13,695 nt of DNA from Pseudomonadota bacterium (GCA_023423605.1 JAFAFF010000116.1:1-13695), one strand, 5' to 3'. Positions 1 through 8,922 are shown, counted from the stretch's first letter. Notes: generated from the letters alone by a model not told the origin. Numbers and translations are program-made.

Positions 1-464
1 GGATTGCATCCCTGCACCGGCGCTGGTTCGAGTTCTTCGACCTGGATGCGGGTGGCCTGGTGGAAACCGAGACCCAGCGCGATGCCCGCGACCTGGAGCT
101 TGAGCTGCGCAGGCCGTTGAAGCTGCATCGGGCACCGGCACCACTGACCATCGCCGTGGCTGCGGGTGGCGCCACCGAATGGGTGCGTGGCGCCAATGCG
201 CTGCTGGACCAGGCCGTACTGCTGCTCGCCGAACGCGGCCATCGCACCTGGCCGCTGCGGCCATGGCTGCGCGCGGTGATGTTTGAGCGCATTGATCGCC
301 TGCATGATTGGACCGCCGCACAGCTGCCTGCCGATGCCGACGAGGGTGCGGATCCCCGCGTCATGCAGGCACTACGCGATGTGCTGGATGGACATGTGGC
401 GATGGGTATCGACCCTGGTCCCTATCTGCCAGCGCATGTGGAAGCGTGGTATCGGCGCGGGTAG
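1..464 (+). CDS. 3' end of an unrecognised protein gene (5' truncated by window edge)
   Basis: The reading frame is open from base 3 to the TAG at 462-464 and has no convincing start inside the window. A GTG at 60 lies in frame, but the coding-like sequence (HRRWFEFFDLDAGG) continues upstream of it, so the gene begins outside. The visible 153 residues are soluble in character, rich in Arg, Ala and Leu, with probable long helices and several Trp (WVRGANALLDQAV, TWPLRPWLRAV, HDWTAAQL). There is no signal peptide, membrane segment or motif that I recognise, so I assign no function. It is followed by a 188-base gap before the porin gene on the same strand. No terminator is evident after the stop. 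Confidence 0.6.
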   Translation, partial: IASLHRRWFEFFDLDAGGLVETETQRDARDLELELRRPLKLHRAPAPLTIAVAAGGATEWVRGANALLDQAVLLLAERGHRTWPLRPWLRAVMFERIDRLHDWTAAQLPADADEGADPRVMQALRDVLDGHVAMGIDPGPYLPAHVEAWYRRG

Positions 465-490
465 TGGCTGCGGCAATGGTGGTCCGCAGA

Positions 491-499
491 GGGGGGGGG
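491..499. repeat. Homopolymeric G9 tract in the intergenic region upstream of the porin gene
   Basis: Nine consecutive G lie at 491-499, about 154 bases upstream of the porin start and 27 bases after the preceding stop. Runs of this length can change by slippage. Here the tract lies outside any coding region, so only an effect on transcription or mRNA would be possible. I see no clear -35/-10 pair placed around it. In the rest of the gap (465-652) I see only the porin ribosome binding site. Confidence 0.8.
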
Positions 500-652
500 C
501 TGTCGGTTTCGCCATGATGCGTGGCGGGATATGTCGTCGTTACCATGCTGATCCGGTGAAAGGATGACGCAAGTGACGGCAGCTCGCGCCGCGAGGCTTT
601 TGCCGTGCGGCGCGCATGCAACGTTGATGCTCCGTCATGTCAGGAGCAGCGC

Positions 653-1960
653 ATGCGCAATGGCCCGTCCGCCGTCGATTTACGCGTCGTCCCGCGCGTC
701 TTCTTCCACGTGCCGTGTCGCCTGCTTGCCGCATGCCTCATTGCCGCGCCCTTCGGCGTGGCCATTGCAGCGGACGGCGGCGTGAGCGGTGACTGGGGTG
801 GGCGCAGGACGGCCTGGTCCGAACGTGGCATGGATCTGGATATCGGATATACGCTTGAAGCGGCCCGCAACACCTCCGGTGGCACGCGTCGCACCAGTGC
901 GCATGCCGGGCAGTTGTCCGCTGCCGCGCGGTTCGACCTGGAGCGTGCACGGGGATGGAAGGGAATGCGCGCGGAGGCCTCGTTGAGCCTGCGCGATGGC
1001 GACAACCTTTCAGACCGCGCCGCACTGGGCACCTTGCTGCAGAGCCAGGAAGTGTATGGGCGTGGCCATATCGCGCGGCTTGGCAGCCTCTGGATCGGCA
1101 AACGCTCGCAGAATGGTCGAATCGACGCGAAGGTCGGTCGCCTGTCGGTGGGTGAGGACTTCAATACGCTGGACTGCATCGCGATGCACCTGGCGTTCTG
1201 CGGCAGTCAGCCGGCGGTGTTCGCGGGAGACCATTGGTTCAATTCTCCGTTGAGCCAGTGGGGTGGCGTGGCGGAATACCGTGCCGCGCCCGGGGTGTAT
1301 GTGCGCGCCGGCGCCTACCAGGAGAATCCGCGCTACGCGGACACCCGCGGCGGTGGCCTGCGGCTGGTGCCCTCCGGAACGGTTGGCGCGCTGACGCCAT
1401 TTGAAGTGGGCTGGGAGCCCTCGTTCTCAGGGCGCGACGGACATTACGCGGTGGGCGGCTGGTACAGCAGTGCGCCGCGCGCCGATGCCGTCCAGCCCGC
1501 GTCCGGCGCGCCTGTGACGCCGGAAACGGCAATGCGTTCCGGTGCCTACGGCGGCTGGGCCAGTGCGCAACAGCAGTTGACCCGCGGAAATGGCAGCAGC
1601 GCCGCCGCCGGCCTGCGCGGACAGGCCGCGTTCGCGCAGGGGGATCGTCGCACCGGTACCATCGAGCGGATGCTCAACGTGCAGCTGGTGTATACCGGGC
1701 CGACGCTTGCAAGGTCGGAAGACCGGATAGGCCTTGCGCTGGGTACCACGTGGGTCAACCCGCGCGCCGCGCGATCCTCGCAGATGGATGCAGGCGGGCC
1801 ACGCGCACGCGCGGAGCATGTGGTCGAAGTGTTCTATGGCTGGAGACCGATGGCTGGGCTGGAACTTCAGCCGGGCGTCCAGTACGTGCGTCACCCTGGC
1901 GGCATGGCATCACGCGGTGACGTGGTGGTGGCCGGCCTGAAGGCCGACGTGCGGTTCTGA
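653..1960 (+). CDS. OprB-family carbohydrate-selective outer-membrane porin
   Basis: The product is 435 residues and belongs to the OprB family of outer-membrane beta-barrel porins, which admit sugars. I chose the ATG at 653 because AGGAG (642-646) sits six bases upstream. The frame extends back to a GTG at 605, but that start has no such site and would place a hydrophilic stretch ahead of the signal peptide. The N-terminus is a signal peptide: a basic region, then LLAACLIAAPFGVAIAA and a likely cut before DGG near residue 40. The mature part opens with the family hallmark SGDWGGRRTAWSERG, followed by repeated amphipathic strands. GRLSVGEDFN, a pair of Cys around MHLAFCG, and a C-terminal Phe (GLKADVRF) also fit a porin. 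The substrate cannot be read from the sequence. It converges with the HNH gene 41 bases away, and I see no terminator between them. Confidence 0.85.
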   Translation: MRNGPSAVDLRVVPRVFFHVPCRLLAACLIAAPFGVAIAADGGVSGDWGGRRTAWSERGMDLDIGYTLEAARNTSGGTRRTSAHAGQLSAAARFDLERARGWKGMRAEASLSLRDGDNLSDRAALGTLLQSQEVYGRGHIARLGSLWIGKRSQNGRIDAKVGRLSVGEDFNTLDCIAMHLAFCGSQPAVFAGDHWFNSPLSQWGGVAEYRAAPGVYVRAGAYQENPRYADTRGGGLRLVPSGTVGALTPFEVGWEPSFSGRDGHYAVGGWYSSAPRADAVQPASGAPVTPETAMRSGAYGGWASAQQQLTRGNGSSAAAGLRGQAAFAQGDRRTGTIERMLNVQLVYTGPTLARSEDRIGLALGTTWVNPRAARSSQMDAGGPRARAEHVVEVFYGWRPMAGLELQPGVQYVRHPGGMASRGDVVVAGLKADVRF

Positions 1961-2001
1961 TGGTGGCTGCAGTCTGCAACGGACGTGCGCGCCGCGGCTT
2001 C

Positions 2002-2912
2002 CTACAGTGAAGCGGTGAAGTCGTCCAGCCAGGCGCGCACCATGGCCGTATAGGGATGGTCGTCAGCGGCCATCGCGATCATGGCGTCCACGTTCTGCAG
2101 CATCAGTGCCTGCAGCTCCGGGTCGCGGTGGCGGTCGGCCAGCCGCGCCAGGCGCAGCACCTGGTCGCCCAGCATCTGCAGTTGCCGGAGCAGCCGCGTT
2201 CGTTCCTGTACCAGGCCAAGCCGGTTGAGTCCGTACAGGGCGATGGAAGCCCGGCCTCGCGCGCTGTTGCGCCGTGCGGCCACCAGGCTGCTGGCGGGCG
2301 ATACGTGGCCGACGAACTGCAGATGGCGCGTCGGATCGTCCTCGCAGGGGTTCAGTAGCAGCGGTCGCTCGTCGTTGCCGGGCAATGCTTCCGGCTGCAG
2401 GCGCGGGCTGCCGGGCATCAACGGAAAGCGGCTGCCCTTGCCGGCCAGGGTGCCGACATGCATACGGCCGCCGCCTTCCGGGAAAGGGTCCTGGCCCGCC
2501 TGCACAAGGGTCTGCTGGCGGCTACGGTTGCAGTCGATGCAGCTGGGCAGCAGGTTGTCCCAGTGCGCGGCCAGCCACCAGTAGCCGGGATGTCCAGGAT
2601 CCTCCAGTACTGCCGATTTGGGGCGGAAATGTTCCACGTCCAGGGGCGAAGACGCGCTGTAGAAGGTCTCGCAATAGGCACATTTGCCATGGAAAGCTGG
2701 GCCAACGCCGCTTTCACGGCGTTCGTCCTGTACACGGCGAACGCGAAGCCGCGCGTGCCACGCGTCGTCCTTCGCGGCGAAGAAGCGTCTTTCCCTGCGT
2801 TGGCCCGTGATTGGTAGTGTTCCCGTGCGCGTTGAAGCTCCGTCCTGCCGTCGCGGCCTGTTGCGGTCAGCGCCGCAGGGGCCGTGCCTTCGCCACGCAG
2901 CACCCGGCGCAT
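2002..2912 (-). pseudogene. PtuB-like HNH endonuclease gene, interrupted by a one-base frameshift
   Basis: The second gene of the ATPase-nuclease module starts at ATG 2912, one base after the ATPase stop. Its first 73 codons read MRRVLRGEGTAPAAL...VYRTNAVKAALAQL in one frame. At the TTT of 2695-2693 the protein continues one base off, as FHGKCAYCETFYS, and runs to TAG 2004-2002. Adding one base gives 303 residues without a stop. The intact neighbour carries the same junction in one frame ([15 protein letters not shown]), which supports the join. The second part shows a zinc-type HNH fold: CAYC, then DVEHFRPK with the catalytic His, YWWLAAHWDNLLPSC and CIDCN, with metal Cys pairs and a terminal Asn. 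It ends in a helical region (LYGLNRLGLVQERTRLLRQL). HNH partners in Septu-type systems cut nucleic acid. As written, the product would be a truncated, misframed protein without the HNH motif. Sequencing error is the main alternative to true inactivation. Confidence 0.8.
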
Positions 2913-2913
2913 G

Positions 2914-5214
2914 TCAGTGCCGCTCCATGGCCTGCCGTATCAGCTCGCGGGTGCGGCTGCGCAGCTGCCGGCGTGCCTTCGGCGCCGCACTGTCACGTTC
3001 CCGCAGATAGAGCGCTACCGCTTCCTGCACCAGACGTTGTACTTCGCTGTCGCCGACCGGCAATGCATTTCCTACCTCGTTGCGGAAGTGGTCCAGAAGC
3101 CGTCTGTCATCGGGCGTCATTGCATCGCCTTCGCGCTCGCGGGCAAGCAGGTCGGCCAAGCACGAAAGGCTGGCTGCGGTGCCGGCATCGTCGGTGGAGC
3201 CCAGTCTGAAGAAATCCGACGTCAGCAGCTGGTCCACCCGCATCAGTGCGCCATCGGGAAGATCATCCAGCAAACCGATGCGCAGCGGCGATTCGCCTCC
3301 TTCCTGGTACCAGCGATGCAGCACCATCACCTCGCCGCTGCGCATGCCGCGCAGGCACAGCGGATCGTGCGTGGTGGCGATGAAGGTCACCTGCGGAAGC
3401 GCCTCACGCAGGCTGGGCATCACCCGCATCTTCCAGCGCGGATGCAGGTGCGCCTCGATCTCGTCCACCAGCACCACGGCGCGGCTGCTGCGCAGGGTCT
3501 GGAAGCCCGGGTTGATGCGCGGATCCATCAGTCCCTGCAACACATCGCAGGCCAGCGCCAGGATGGTGCGGAAGCCGGAAGACACGGCCCGCAGCGGCGT
3601 GCGCAGCTGCCGCAGACGGCCGTCGCCGTCTTCGATGCGCGTGACCACATGGCAGGTGCGGGCCTGCAGATCGCGCTCGATCATCTCGAACGGATGGCCC
3701 ATGCCGAAGATGCTGCGCAGCGCCTGCACCACCATGTCGAATGCAGGCGGCGAAAGCTCCAGAAGCCATTCGTGTGGATTGCCCAGCACGCTGCCATCGA
3801 AAAGGTTGCGCACGTGCCGGTGGGCAGCGAACAGCTTGCGGCCGTTCTGGTAATGACGGAACGCACCATAGGCGAATACGGGTGGACAGCGCACGTCACC
3901 CTGCTCGCGCACGACGATTCCCGTCTCGCGCACACGCATGCGGCGCTGGCCGCCCGATGCCAGGGTGATGACGACCTCGGCATGCCGTGCAGCAGCGCTG
4001 CCGCCACCTTCCATCAGTCCGGGATCCAGCAGGAATTCCTTCCATGGCAGCGCCAGGCGCTGGTGGGCCGCGCTGTCGCACAGCGCAAGTGCCATCGCCT
4101 CCAGCAACGAACTTTTTCCGGCTGCGTTCTCGCCGAGAATCAGCAGGCAAGGCGCCGGTGCATCGATGGCAGGGGTTGCGTTGCCGGCGGGGAGGCGCAG
4201 CGTCAGGGTGTCGATGGACCTGAAGTTGCGGATGTCGATATGGCTCAGGCGTGAACACCGGCACGTGGCCTGGGGCCCGGAAGCAATCCGTTCGCCATGG
4301 GCAGTTGCCTCGTCTTCAGCGACCAGTGCCGTGCGAACCGCGAGCAGTCGCTCCTGGATATTCCGTTGCCCGTAAAAGGTGGCCAGCGCCTTGCCGATCT
4401 GCTGCGGTGACAGGACGGGCCTGGGCTGCATGCCTTCGGCAAGCCGCGCAACGATGCGGCGCAACAGCAGGTACCACGTTCCGCCGAACTCCATGTCCTG
4501 GAAATCCAGCAGCGCCTGCAGTCCTTGCGTACTGCGGCCGGTCAATACGACAAGCAGCTGCTCGAAGTGGTGCGCATGACGGCGGGCGCGTTGCTGCACG
4601 CGCGCGGGGCGGTTGAGTCGGAAATGCGCCACGGTGGCCGCGCCACGGTCGCCCATGCCTTCCAGGCAACCATCGAAACGCGGTCGCAAGGCGCGATGGA
4701 AATCCCTGGAATGGCAGGGGTCGAGCAGCAACGGATGTTCCAGCGGCGGAGGCCCGCGCCAGATGCCGGTGTTTTCCGCGGCATGATCGCGCAGGTCATC
4801 GAGTGGTGGAATCGGCGTGCGCCGGCCTTTCACCGGGAAATAGCCACGTTGTCCGGGGACGCAGCTTTCGCAGATCGGATACAGGTTCTGCCACGCCTCG
4901 GCCAGCCAACCGTAGTAGAGGTGGCACTGGGCCGCGCCATCCACCGGCATGGCGTCGGCGGACGGCCGCAACCGCCAGATGCGCAGGGACGGATCGCGTG
5001 CTTCGCAGAAGGCGCAACGGCCGCGGGATACCTGGGCCAGCGCGTGCAGTACGTCGCGATCGCGCAACACCGCATCGCCGGCCGGTGGCGCTGTCTGGCG
5101 GCGTCGCGCGGGAGCCAGGCACATGAATTCGAGCTTGGCGAGACGGTCCTGCGCAATCTGGCCGCGTCCGAGACTGCGTGGTGGAGCTGCGTTTCCTCGT
5201 TCCATGCGCTGCAT
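2914..5214 (-). CDS. Degenerate HNH domain-AAA ATPase fusion protein (Septu PtuA-like)
   Basis: 766 residues. Residues 1-220 resemble an HNH nuclease of the PtuB type: Cys pairs CAFC (67-70) and CESC (115-118), the [14 protein letters not shown] segment, and PLLLDPC...[10 protein letters not shown]. Residues 325-635 are an SMC/ABC-type AAA ATPase. They show [12 protein letters not shown] at the domain start, Walker [10 protein letters not shown] (361-369), VFAYGAFR (447-453), signature SSGF (545-548), Walker [14 protein letters not shown] (580-592) and the switch His in ATTHDP (616). The rest is a helical C-terminus. Such ATPases sense and gate partner nucleases in Septu, retron and related anti-phage systems; this role is inferred. 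ATG 5214 is preferred because its N-terminus ([12 protein letters not shown]) matches that of the downstream HNH protein (MRRVLRGEGTAP), although no good ribosome binding site precedes it. The catalytic positions of the HNH domain appear lost: Arg replaces the His and Val replaces the last Asn. Confidence 0.8.
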   Translation of the reverse strand: MQRMERGNAAPPRSLGRGQIAQDRLAKLEFMCLAPARRRQTAPPAGDAVLRDRDVLHALAQVSRGRCAFCEARDPSLRIWRLRPSADAMPVDGAAQCHLYYGWLAEAWQNLYPICESCVPGQRGYFPVKGRRTPIPPLDDLRDHAAENTGIWRGPPPLEHPLLLDPCHSRDFHRALRPRFDGCLEGMGDRGAATVAHFRLNRPARVQQRARRHAHHFEQLLVVLTGRSTQGLQALLDFQDMEFGGTWYLLLRRIVARLAEGMQPRPVLSPQQIGKALATFYGQRNIQERLLAVRTALVAEDEATAHGERIASGPQATCRCSRLSHIDIRNFRSIDTLTLRLPAGNATPAIDAPAPCLLILGENAAGKSSLLEAMALALCDSAAHQRLALPWKEFLLDPGLMEGGGSAAARHAEVVITLASGGQRRMRVRETGIVVREQGDVRCPPVFAYGAFRHYQNGRKLFAAHRHVRNLFDGSVLGNPHEWLLELSPPAFDMVVQALRSIFGMGHPFEMIERDLQARTCHVVTRIEDGDGRLRQLRTPLRAVSSGFRTILALACDVLQGLMDPRINPGFQTLRSSRAVVLVDEIEAHLHPRWKMRVMPSLREALPQVTFIATTHDPLCLRGMRSGEVMVLHRWYQEGGESPLRIGLLDDLPDGALMRVDQLLTSDFFRLGSTDDAGTAASLSCLADLLAREREGDAMTPDDRRLLDHFRNEVGNALPVGDSEVQRLVQEAVALYLRERDSAAPKARRQLRSRTRELIRQAMERH

Positions 5215-5325
5215 GCGGTGGCCGTGCCAGGTATCGCCAGGACACCGCCATGGTCCGGCACGGCGGCATGCAGGTGGAAGCAGGCATCGCGACAGCCGGT
5301 GACGTGCACGCGGCGCCCCCGTGTC

Positions 5326-5353
5326 ATTAACGCGTCTTGTGTGCCCGGTACAA
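5326..5353 (-). promoter_or_regulatory. Weak candidate promoter for the ATPase-HNH module
   Basis: On the minus strand TTGTAC (5353-5348) and GTTAAT (5331-5326) are separated by 16 bases. The -10 matches four of six consensus positions and the -35 three of six. Transcription would start near 5319, leaving about 100 bases before the ATG at 5214. It is the best pair I can find in the 243-base gap, but it is a weak match. Confidence 0.2.
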
Positions 5354-5401
5354 CAGCCGCCGCAAGCACGAGTGGATGGAATCGGGGTGCGGTCGCGGCC
5401 C

Positions 5402-5428
5402 TAAAGTCACGCAACAACGGGCCGATAC
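5402..5428 (+). promoter_or_regulatory. Sigma-28 (FliA) class promoter for the chemoreceptor gene
   Basis: TAAAGTCA (5402-5409), an 11-base spacer and GCCGATAC (5421-5428) match the flagellar sigma-28 consensus TAAAGTTT-N11-GCCGATAA at 13 of 16 positions with exact spacing. Transcription would begin near 5435, about 23 bases before the receptor ATG. This places the receptor in the late flagellar and chemotaxis regulon, which agrees with its function. Confidence 0.8.
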
Positions 5429-5457
5429 CGGTGCGTCCCCCTGCCCTGGAGCACCCC

Positions 5458-7977
5458 ATGCCGGCTGTCCCGAATCTCCCGCGAATGCTCCGTGCGCGCC
5501 TGCACAGCCTGTATACCTTACTGCAGGCGCGCGGGCACCGGCTGGCGCGGCTTACCGTGGCCGCCAGGATCAAGGCCAGCCTGCTGATCTGCGGCCTGGG
5601 CCTGGTGACCGTTGCGGTGATGTACGGCTGGACCAGTCGCGGCAGCGAGCGCGCGGCCACCACCTTCGCGGTGTACCAGCAGGGCGCCGGGCTGGCCGCC
5701 ACGCTGGCCGCGGACATCGCCGACGCGCGTCGCCTGCAGGTGGAGTATGCACGCAGCTTCGATGATGCCGATCGCGGCCGCCTGCTGCAGGCCCAGCAGC
5801 GCCTCCAGGCCACCCTGCAGCAGCTGCGCGGCCTGCCCATGGATGCCGCCAGGCGGCGTGTGCTGGATGATCTTGGTCTCCAGGCTGATGCGTTTTCCGA
5901 AGGCATTGCAGCACTCAATGCGCGTGTGGACGAAATGGGCAGGGGCGACGAGGCGCTGTCGGTGCAGTTGGAACAGGCGGCCGAGTCACTGCAGGACACC
6001 GTCGATGCTGGTGCGCGGCCGGTGCTGTCCCTGCATGTGCAAAAGATGCGCCGGCAGGAAAGCCTGCTGTTGCTGACCGGCGATTCCAGCCATGCCGACC
6101 GGGCCAGCGAGGAGAAGCTGCCGTTCGATCTGGCCCTGGCGGGCCTGCCGGCCGACGTGCAGCAGCACCTGCGCGACCGCATGGATGCCTATCAGGGCGC
6201 ATTGCTGGCCTATACCGCCGCGCGTGTCGGCCTGGATGTGGAGGCGCAGTCGCTGACCGAGACCGCCGCCGGCATCACCCCCGCACTGCAGGCCTTCGAA
6301 CAGGTGCAGGCAGCTAGCCTGGAACAGGCGCGTATCCAGCACAAGGCGCAGTCCCGACGGTTGGGCGTGCTGTTTGCGGCCACGCTCCTGCTGGTTGCCC
6401 TGGTATCGGTGGGAACGCTGGCGCTGGTGCTGCGCGCGGTGCGCAGGCCCATCCAGGACACCCTGCGTTTTGCCGAGGACATCGCCCAGGATCGGCTCGA
6501 TACCGAGCTGCGCGTGCATAACCCCCACGATGAGATCGGCCAGTTGGCACAGCGCCTGGGCCACATGCAGCAGCAACTGCGCGTGCGCATCGAGCGCGAA
6601 CGTGCCGCTGCCCGCGAGAATACCCGTGCGCGGCAGGCACTGGACAGCGCATCCACCGGCCTGATGGTGGTGGATGCCGACGGCAAACTGACACATGCCA
6701 ACCCGGCGCTGCTGCAGACGCTGGCGGCGCAGGCAGCGGATGTGCTCGGGCAGCCGGCCTGCAGTCTGCACCCAGCGCTGGCGCATGCCCATGATGGCCA
6801 GCGCCGGGAATACGACATCGATCATGCAGGCACCACCTGGACGCTGGTGACCACGCCGATCTTCGAGGACGGACTGCCGCTGGGCGAGGTGGTGGAATGG
6901 CGCAGCCGTGCGCTGGAAGTGTTGCTGGAAACCGAAGTGGCGGCGCTGGTGGACGCGGCGGCGCTGGGTGAACTGGGCGGACGCATTCCGCTGGATGGAA
7001 AGCAGGGTTTCGTGCACCGCCTGTCGGCCAGCATCAACCACCTGCTGGTGACCTTCCAGCACAACCTGGGCGATCTGCAGACGCTGCTGGCCGCGTTGGC
7101 GCGAGGTGACCTGCGCACCCGGTTGGAGGGGGACCTGGAGGGCGTCTTCGCGCGCATGCGCGATGATGCCAATGCCACCGTGGACCAGCTGGCCGGCATT
7201 GTCGGCCGTATCCAGCATGCTGCCCACGCCATTGGCGAGGCGGCAGGCGAAATCAGTGCCGGCAATGCCGACCTGTCGGTACGGACGGAACGCCAGGCCG
7301 CCAACCTGGAGGAAACCGCGGCGTCGATGCATGAGCTGACCGACACCGTCGCGCGCAACGCCGAGGCGGCCAGCCAAGCCAGCGAGCTTGCCCAGGCCAG
7401 CGCCGGCGTGGCCGTGCGTGGTGGCGAGGCGGTGGCGCAGGTACAGCGTTCGATGCGTGACACTTCCGCCGCGTCGAAGCGGATCGCCGAGATCACCGCG
7501 CTCATCGACGGCATCGCGTTCCAGACCAACATCCTTGCGCTCAACGCCGCCGTGGAAGCGGCACGTGCCGGGGAGCAGGGGCGCAGCTTCGCGGTGGTGG
7601 CCACCGAAGTGCGCCAGCTTGCCCAGCGCAGTGCTGACGCTGCCCGGCAGATCAAGGGGCTGATCGAGGATTCGGTGACCCAGGTAGGCCATGGTACGCG
7701 TGCGGTGGGACAGGCCGGTGCGACGATGGATGAGCTGCAGGACAGCGTGCGGCAGGTAGCGACGATCATGGCGCAGATCCGCGACGCATCGCTGGAGCAG
7801 CGCCATGGCATCGGGCAGGTCAACCAGACCATCGTGCAGATGGATGCCAGCACGCAGCAGAATGCCGCGATGGTGGAAGAAGCGACTGCGTCTGCGCGGG
7901 CCATGGAAGCGCAGGCCGAGGCACTTGCCGATGCGGTGGCTGTGTTCCGCCTGCGCGAATCGTTTGCCTGCGCATGA
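5458..7977 (+). CDS. Methyl-accepting chemotaxis protein with HAMP, PAS and MCP signalling domains
   Basis: 839 residues. I chose ATG 5458 because TGGAG lies six bases upstream and a sigma-28 promoter precedes it; the frame stays open for 311 more codons, but those are antisense to the ATPase gene. In order: a basic N-terminus; TM1 near 41-58; a helical periplasmic sensor of about 245 residues; TM2 near 303-326; HAMP 327-380; a PAS-like domain 391-488 ([19 protein letters not shown]); and a second HAMP-like stretch 530-580. The cytoplasmic signalling bundle then runs to the end. Its tip, [32 protein letters not shown] (684-715 region), is the CheA/CheW-binding hairpin. [12 protein letters not shown] resembles a methylation site. 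The C-terminus ([10 protein letters not shown]) lacks the NWETF-type pentapeptide that tethers CheR/CheB. The ligand is unknown. It lies divergent from the ATPase-HNH module and converges with the dehydrogenase across a repeat pair. Confidence 0.93.
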   Translation: MPAVPNLPRMLRARLHSLYTLLQARGHRLARLTVAARIKASLLICGLGLVTVAVMYGWTSRGSERAATTFAVYQQGAGLAATLAADIADARRLQVEYARSFDDADRGRLLQAQQRLQATLQQLRGLPMDAARRRVLDDLGLQADAFSEGIAALNARVDEMGRGDEALSVQLEQAAESLQDTVDAGARPVLSLHVQKMRRQESLLLLTGDSSHADRASEEKLPFDLALAGLPADVQQHLRDRMDAYQGALLAYTAARVGLDVEAQSLTETAAGITPALQAFEQVQAASLEQARIQHKAQSRRLGVLFAATLLLVALVSVGTLALVLRAVRRPIQDTLRFAEDIAQDRLDTELRVHNPHDEIGQLAQRLGHMQQQLRVRIERERAAARENTRARQALDSASTGLMVVDADGKLTHANPALLQTLAAQAADVLGQPACSLHPALAHAHDGQRREYDIDHAGTTWTLVTTPIFEDGLPLGEVVEWRSRALEVLLETEVAALVDAAALGELGGRIPLDGKQGFVHRLSASINHLLVTFQHNLGDLQTLLAALARGDLRTRLEGDLEGVFARMRDDANATVDQLAGIVGRIQHAAHAIGEAAGEISAGNADLSVRTERQAANLEETAASMHELTDTVARNAEAASQASELAQASAGVAVRGGEAVAQVQRSMRDTSAASKRIAEITALIDGIAFQTNILALNAAVEAARAGEQGRSFAVVATEVRQLAQRSADAARQIKGLIEDSVTQVGHGTRAVGQAGATMDELQDSVRQVATIMAQIRDASLEQRHGIGQVNQTIVQMDASTQQNAAMVEEATASARAMEAQAEALADAVAVFRLRESFACA

Positions 7978-8003
7978 CAGCGCGCCCGGCCTGGGAGGGG
8001 CGC

Positions 8004-8064
8004 GTAGAGCCGGGCTCTGCCCGGCTGATGGAACATCGTGCAGCGGGGCAGAGCCCCGCTCTAC
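8004..8064. repeat. Inverted pair of GTAG-type REP (SMAG-like) repeats
   Basis: Two 23-base units face each other: 8004-8026 starts with GTAG and contains GCCGGGCTCTGCCCGGC, while 8042-8064 is an inverted unit ending in CTAC and containing GCGGGGCAGAGCCCCGC. Each unit folds into a GC-rich hairpin, and a 15-base spacer separates them. They lie between the convergent receptor and dehydrogenase genes, 26 bases after one stop and 3 bases from the other. GTAG-headed palindromes of this type are abundant in S. maltophilia, where they occur mostly between genes and can act on mRNA ends. Confidence 0.88.
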
Positions 8065-8067
8065 GCC

Positions 8068-8829
8068 TCACACGAACATGCCGCCCGATGCTTCCACGCG
8101 CTGCGCATTGATCCAGCGTGTGTCCGGCGACATCAACGCGACCACTGCAGGGCCGATATCGTCCGGCTGGCCTGCGCGACCCAGCGCCGTCGCCGACGCC
8201 ACCATCGCATTGACCGCTTCATCGTCACGTACCCGGCCACCGCCGAAGTCGGTTTCGATGGCACCCGGCGCCAGCGTGTTCGCGCTGATGCCGCGCGTGC
8301 CGAGTTCCCTGGCGAGGTAGCGCGTGAACACCTCGATTCCGCCTTTCATCATTGCGTAGGCCGAGCTGCCGGGCAGCGAGAAGCGTGCCAGTCCACTGGA
8401 AATGTTGAGGATGCGGCTGCCATCGGCCAGCAGTGGCAGCAGCGCCTGGGTGAGGAAAAAGGGGCCCTTCAGGTGTACGTCGACCAGCGTGTCGAACGCG
8501 TCGGTGGTGGTGTCGGCGATCAGCGCGTAATGACCTTCGCCGGCATTGTTCACCAGCCCGTCCAGAGCGGGACGTTCCCAGTATTGCAGCTGCGTGCGTA
8601 CCTGTTCGGCAAACGCAGTGAACGACGCATGGTCGGCGACATCCAGCGGCAACGCCGCGGCACGACGGCCCAGCGTCTGTATCTGCGTGATCACTTCTTC
8701 GGCGGCGCTGGTCTGGCTGCGGTAGGTCACCAGGATGTCGGCACCCGTGGCGGCGAGCGCGAGGGCGGCGTTGCGGCCAAGGCCCCGGCTGCCGCCGGTG
8801 ATCAGTACGGTACGGGGAGAAACGTTCAT
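8068..8829 (-). CDS. Short-chain dehydrogenase/reductase (SDR family oxidoreductase)
   Basis: 253 residues of the classical SDR family, NAD(P)H-dependent oxidoreductases with a Rossmann fold. The nucleotide-binding motif TGGSRGLG is at 11-18 and NNAG at 94-97. The catalytic Ser is in NISSG (144 or 145), with Tyr158 and Lys162 in the YAMMK segment. PGAIETD and a C-terminal loop (RWINAQRVEASGGMFV) follow the family pattern. I chose ATG 8829 because GGAG (8839-8836 on this strand) is well placed and the cofactor motif then starts at residue 11. A longer frame from 8922 has no such site and would add 31 unlike residues. Arg35-Ser pattern after the second strand (VTYRSQ) hints at NADP(H), but the substrate cannot be told. 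It is divergent from a LysR regulator, which probably controls it. Confidence 0.9.
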   Translation of the reverse strand: MNVSPRTVLITGGSRGLGRNAALALAATGADILVTYRSQTSAAEEVITQIQTLGRRAAALPLDVADHASFTAFAEQVRTQLQYWERPALDGLVNNAGEGHYALIADTTTDAFDTLVDVHLKGPFFLTQALLPLLADGSRILNISSGLARFSLPGSSAYAMMKGGIEVFTRYLARELGTRGISANTLAPGAIETDFGGGRVRDDEAVNAMVASATALGRAGQPDDIGPAVVALMSPDTRWINAQRVEASGGMFV

Positions 8830-8909
8830 CGCAGGCTCCAAAGGAGGCTTCAGGGGGACGGGAACCAGCTTATTGGTGATGCAGGAAGGCATAAACTTCA
8901 GGAATCTGA

Positions 8910-8922
8910 TTTGACCGTTCAA
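8910..8922. promoter_or_regulatory. Candidate LysR-type operator (T-N11-A) in the divergent SDR/LysR intergenic region
   Basis: TTTGACCGTTCAA has the LysR-box form T-N11-A and an inverted repeat TTGA (8911-8914) and TCAA (8919-8922). It lies in the 109-base gap between the two divergent starts, 16 bases upstream of the regulator's GTG, and about 80 bases before the dehydrogenase start. This position would allow both autoregulation and control of the dehydrogenase. I could not identify confident -10/-35 pairs for either gene. Confidence 0.45.

Noticed and set aside
2691..2697. Programmed -1 frameshifting in the HNH gene
   Set aside because: The shift site CAG-CTT-TCC does not form a slippery X-XXY-YYZ heptamer, and I see no convincing downstream stimulatory structure. 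A mutation or read error is simpler.
2884..4254. 456-codon plus-strand open frame opposite the ATPase domain
   Set aside because: It is antisense to well-defined Walker A, signature and Walker B coding sequence, and has His/Gln/Arg-rich, non-protein-like composition.
4525..5457. 311-codon upstream extension of the chemoreceptor frame
   Set aside because: It is antisense to the ATPase gene, lacks any ribosome binding site, and runs across the sigma-28 promoter. The receptor's own start at 5458 has a good TGGAG.
8830..8922. N-terminal extension of the dehydrogenase to the ATG at 8922
   Set aside because: The added 31 residues do not resemble SDR proteins, cover the intergenic operator region, and have no ribosome binding site, whereas ATG 8829 does.
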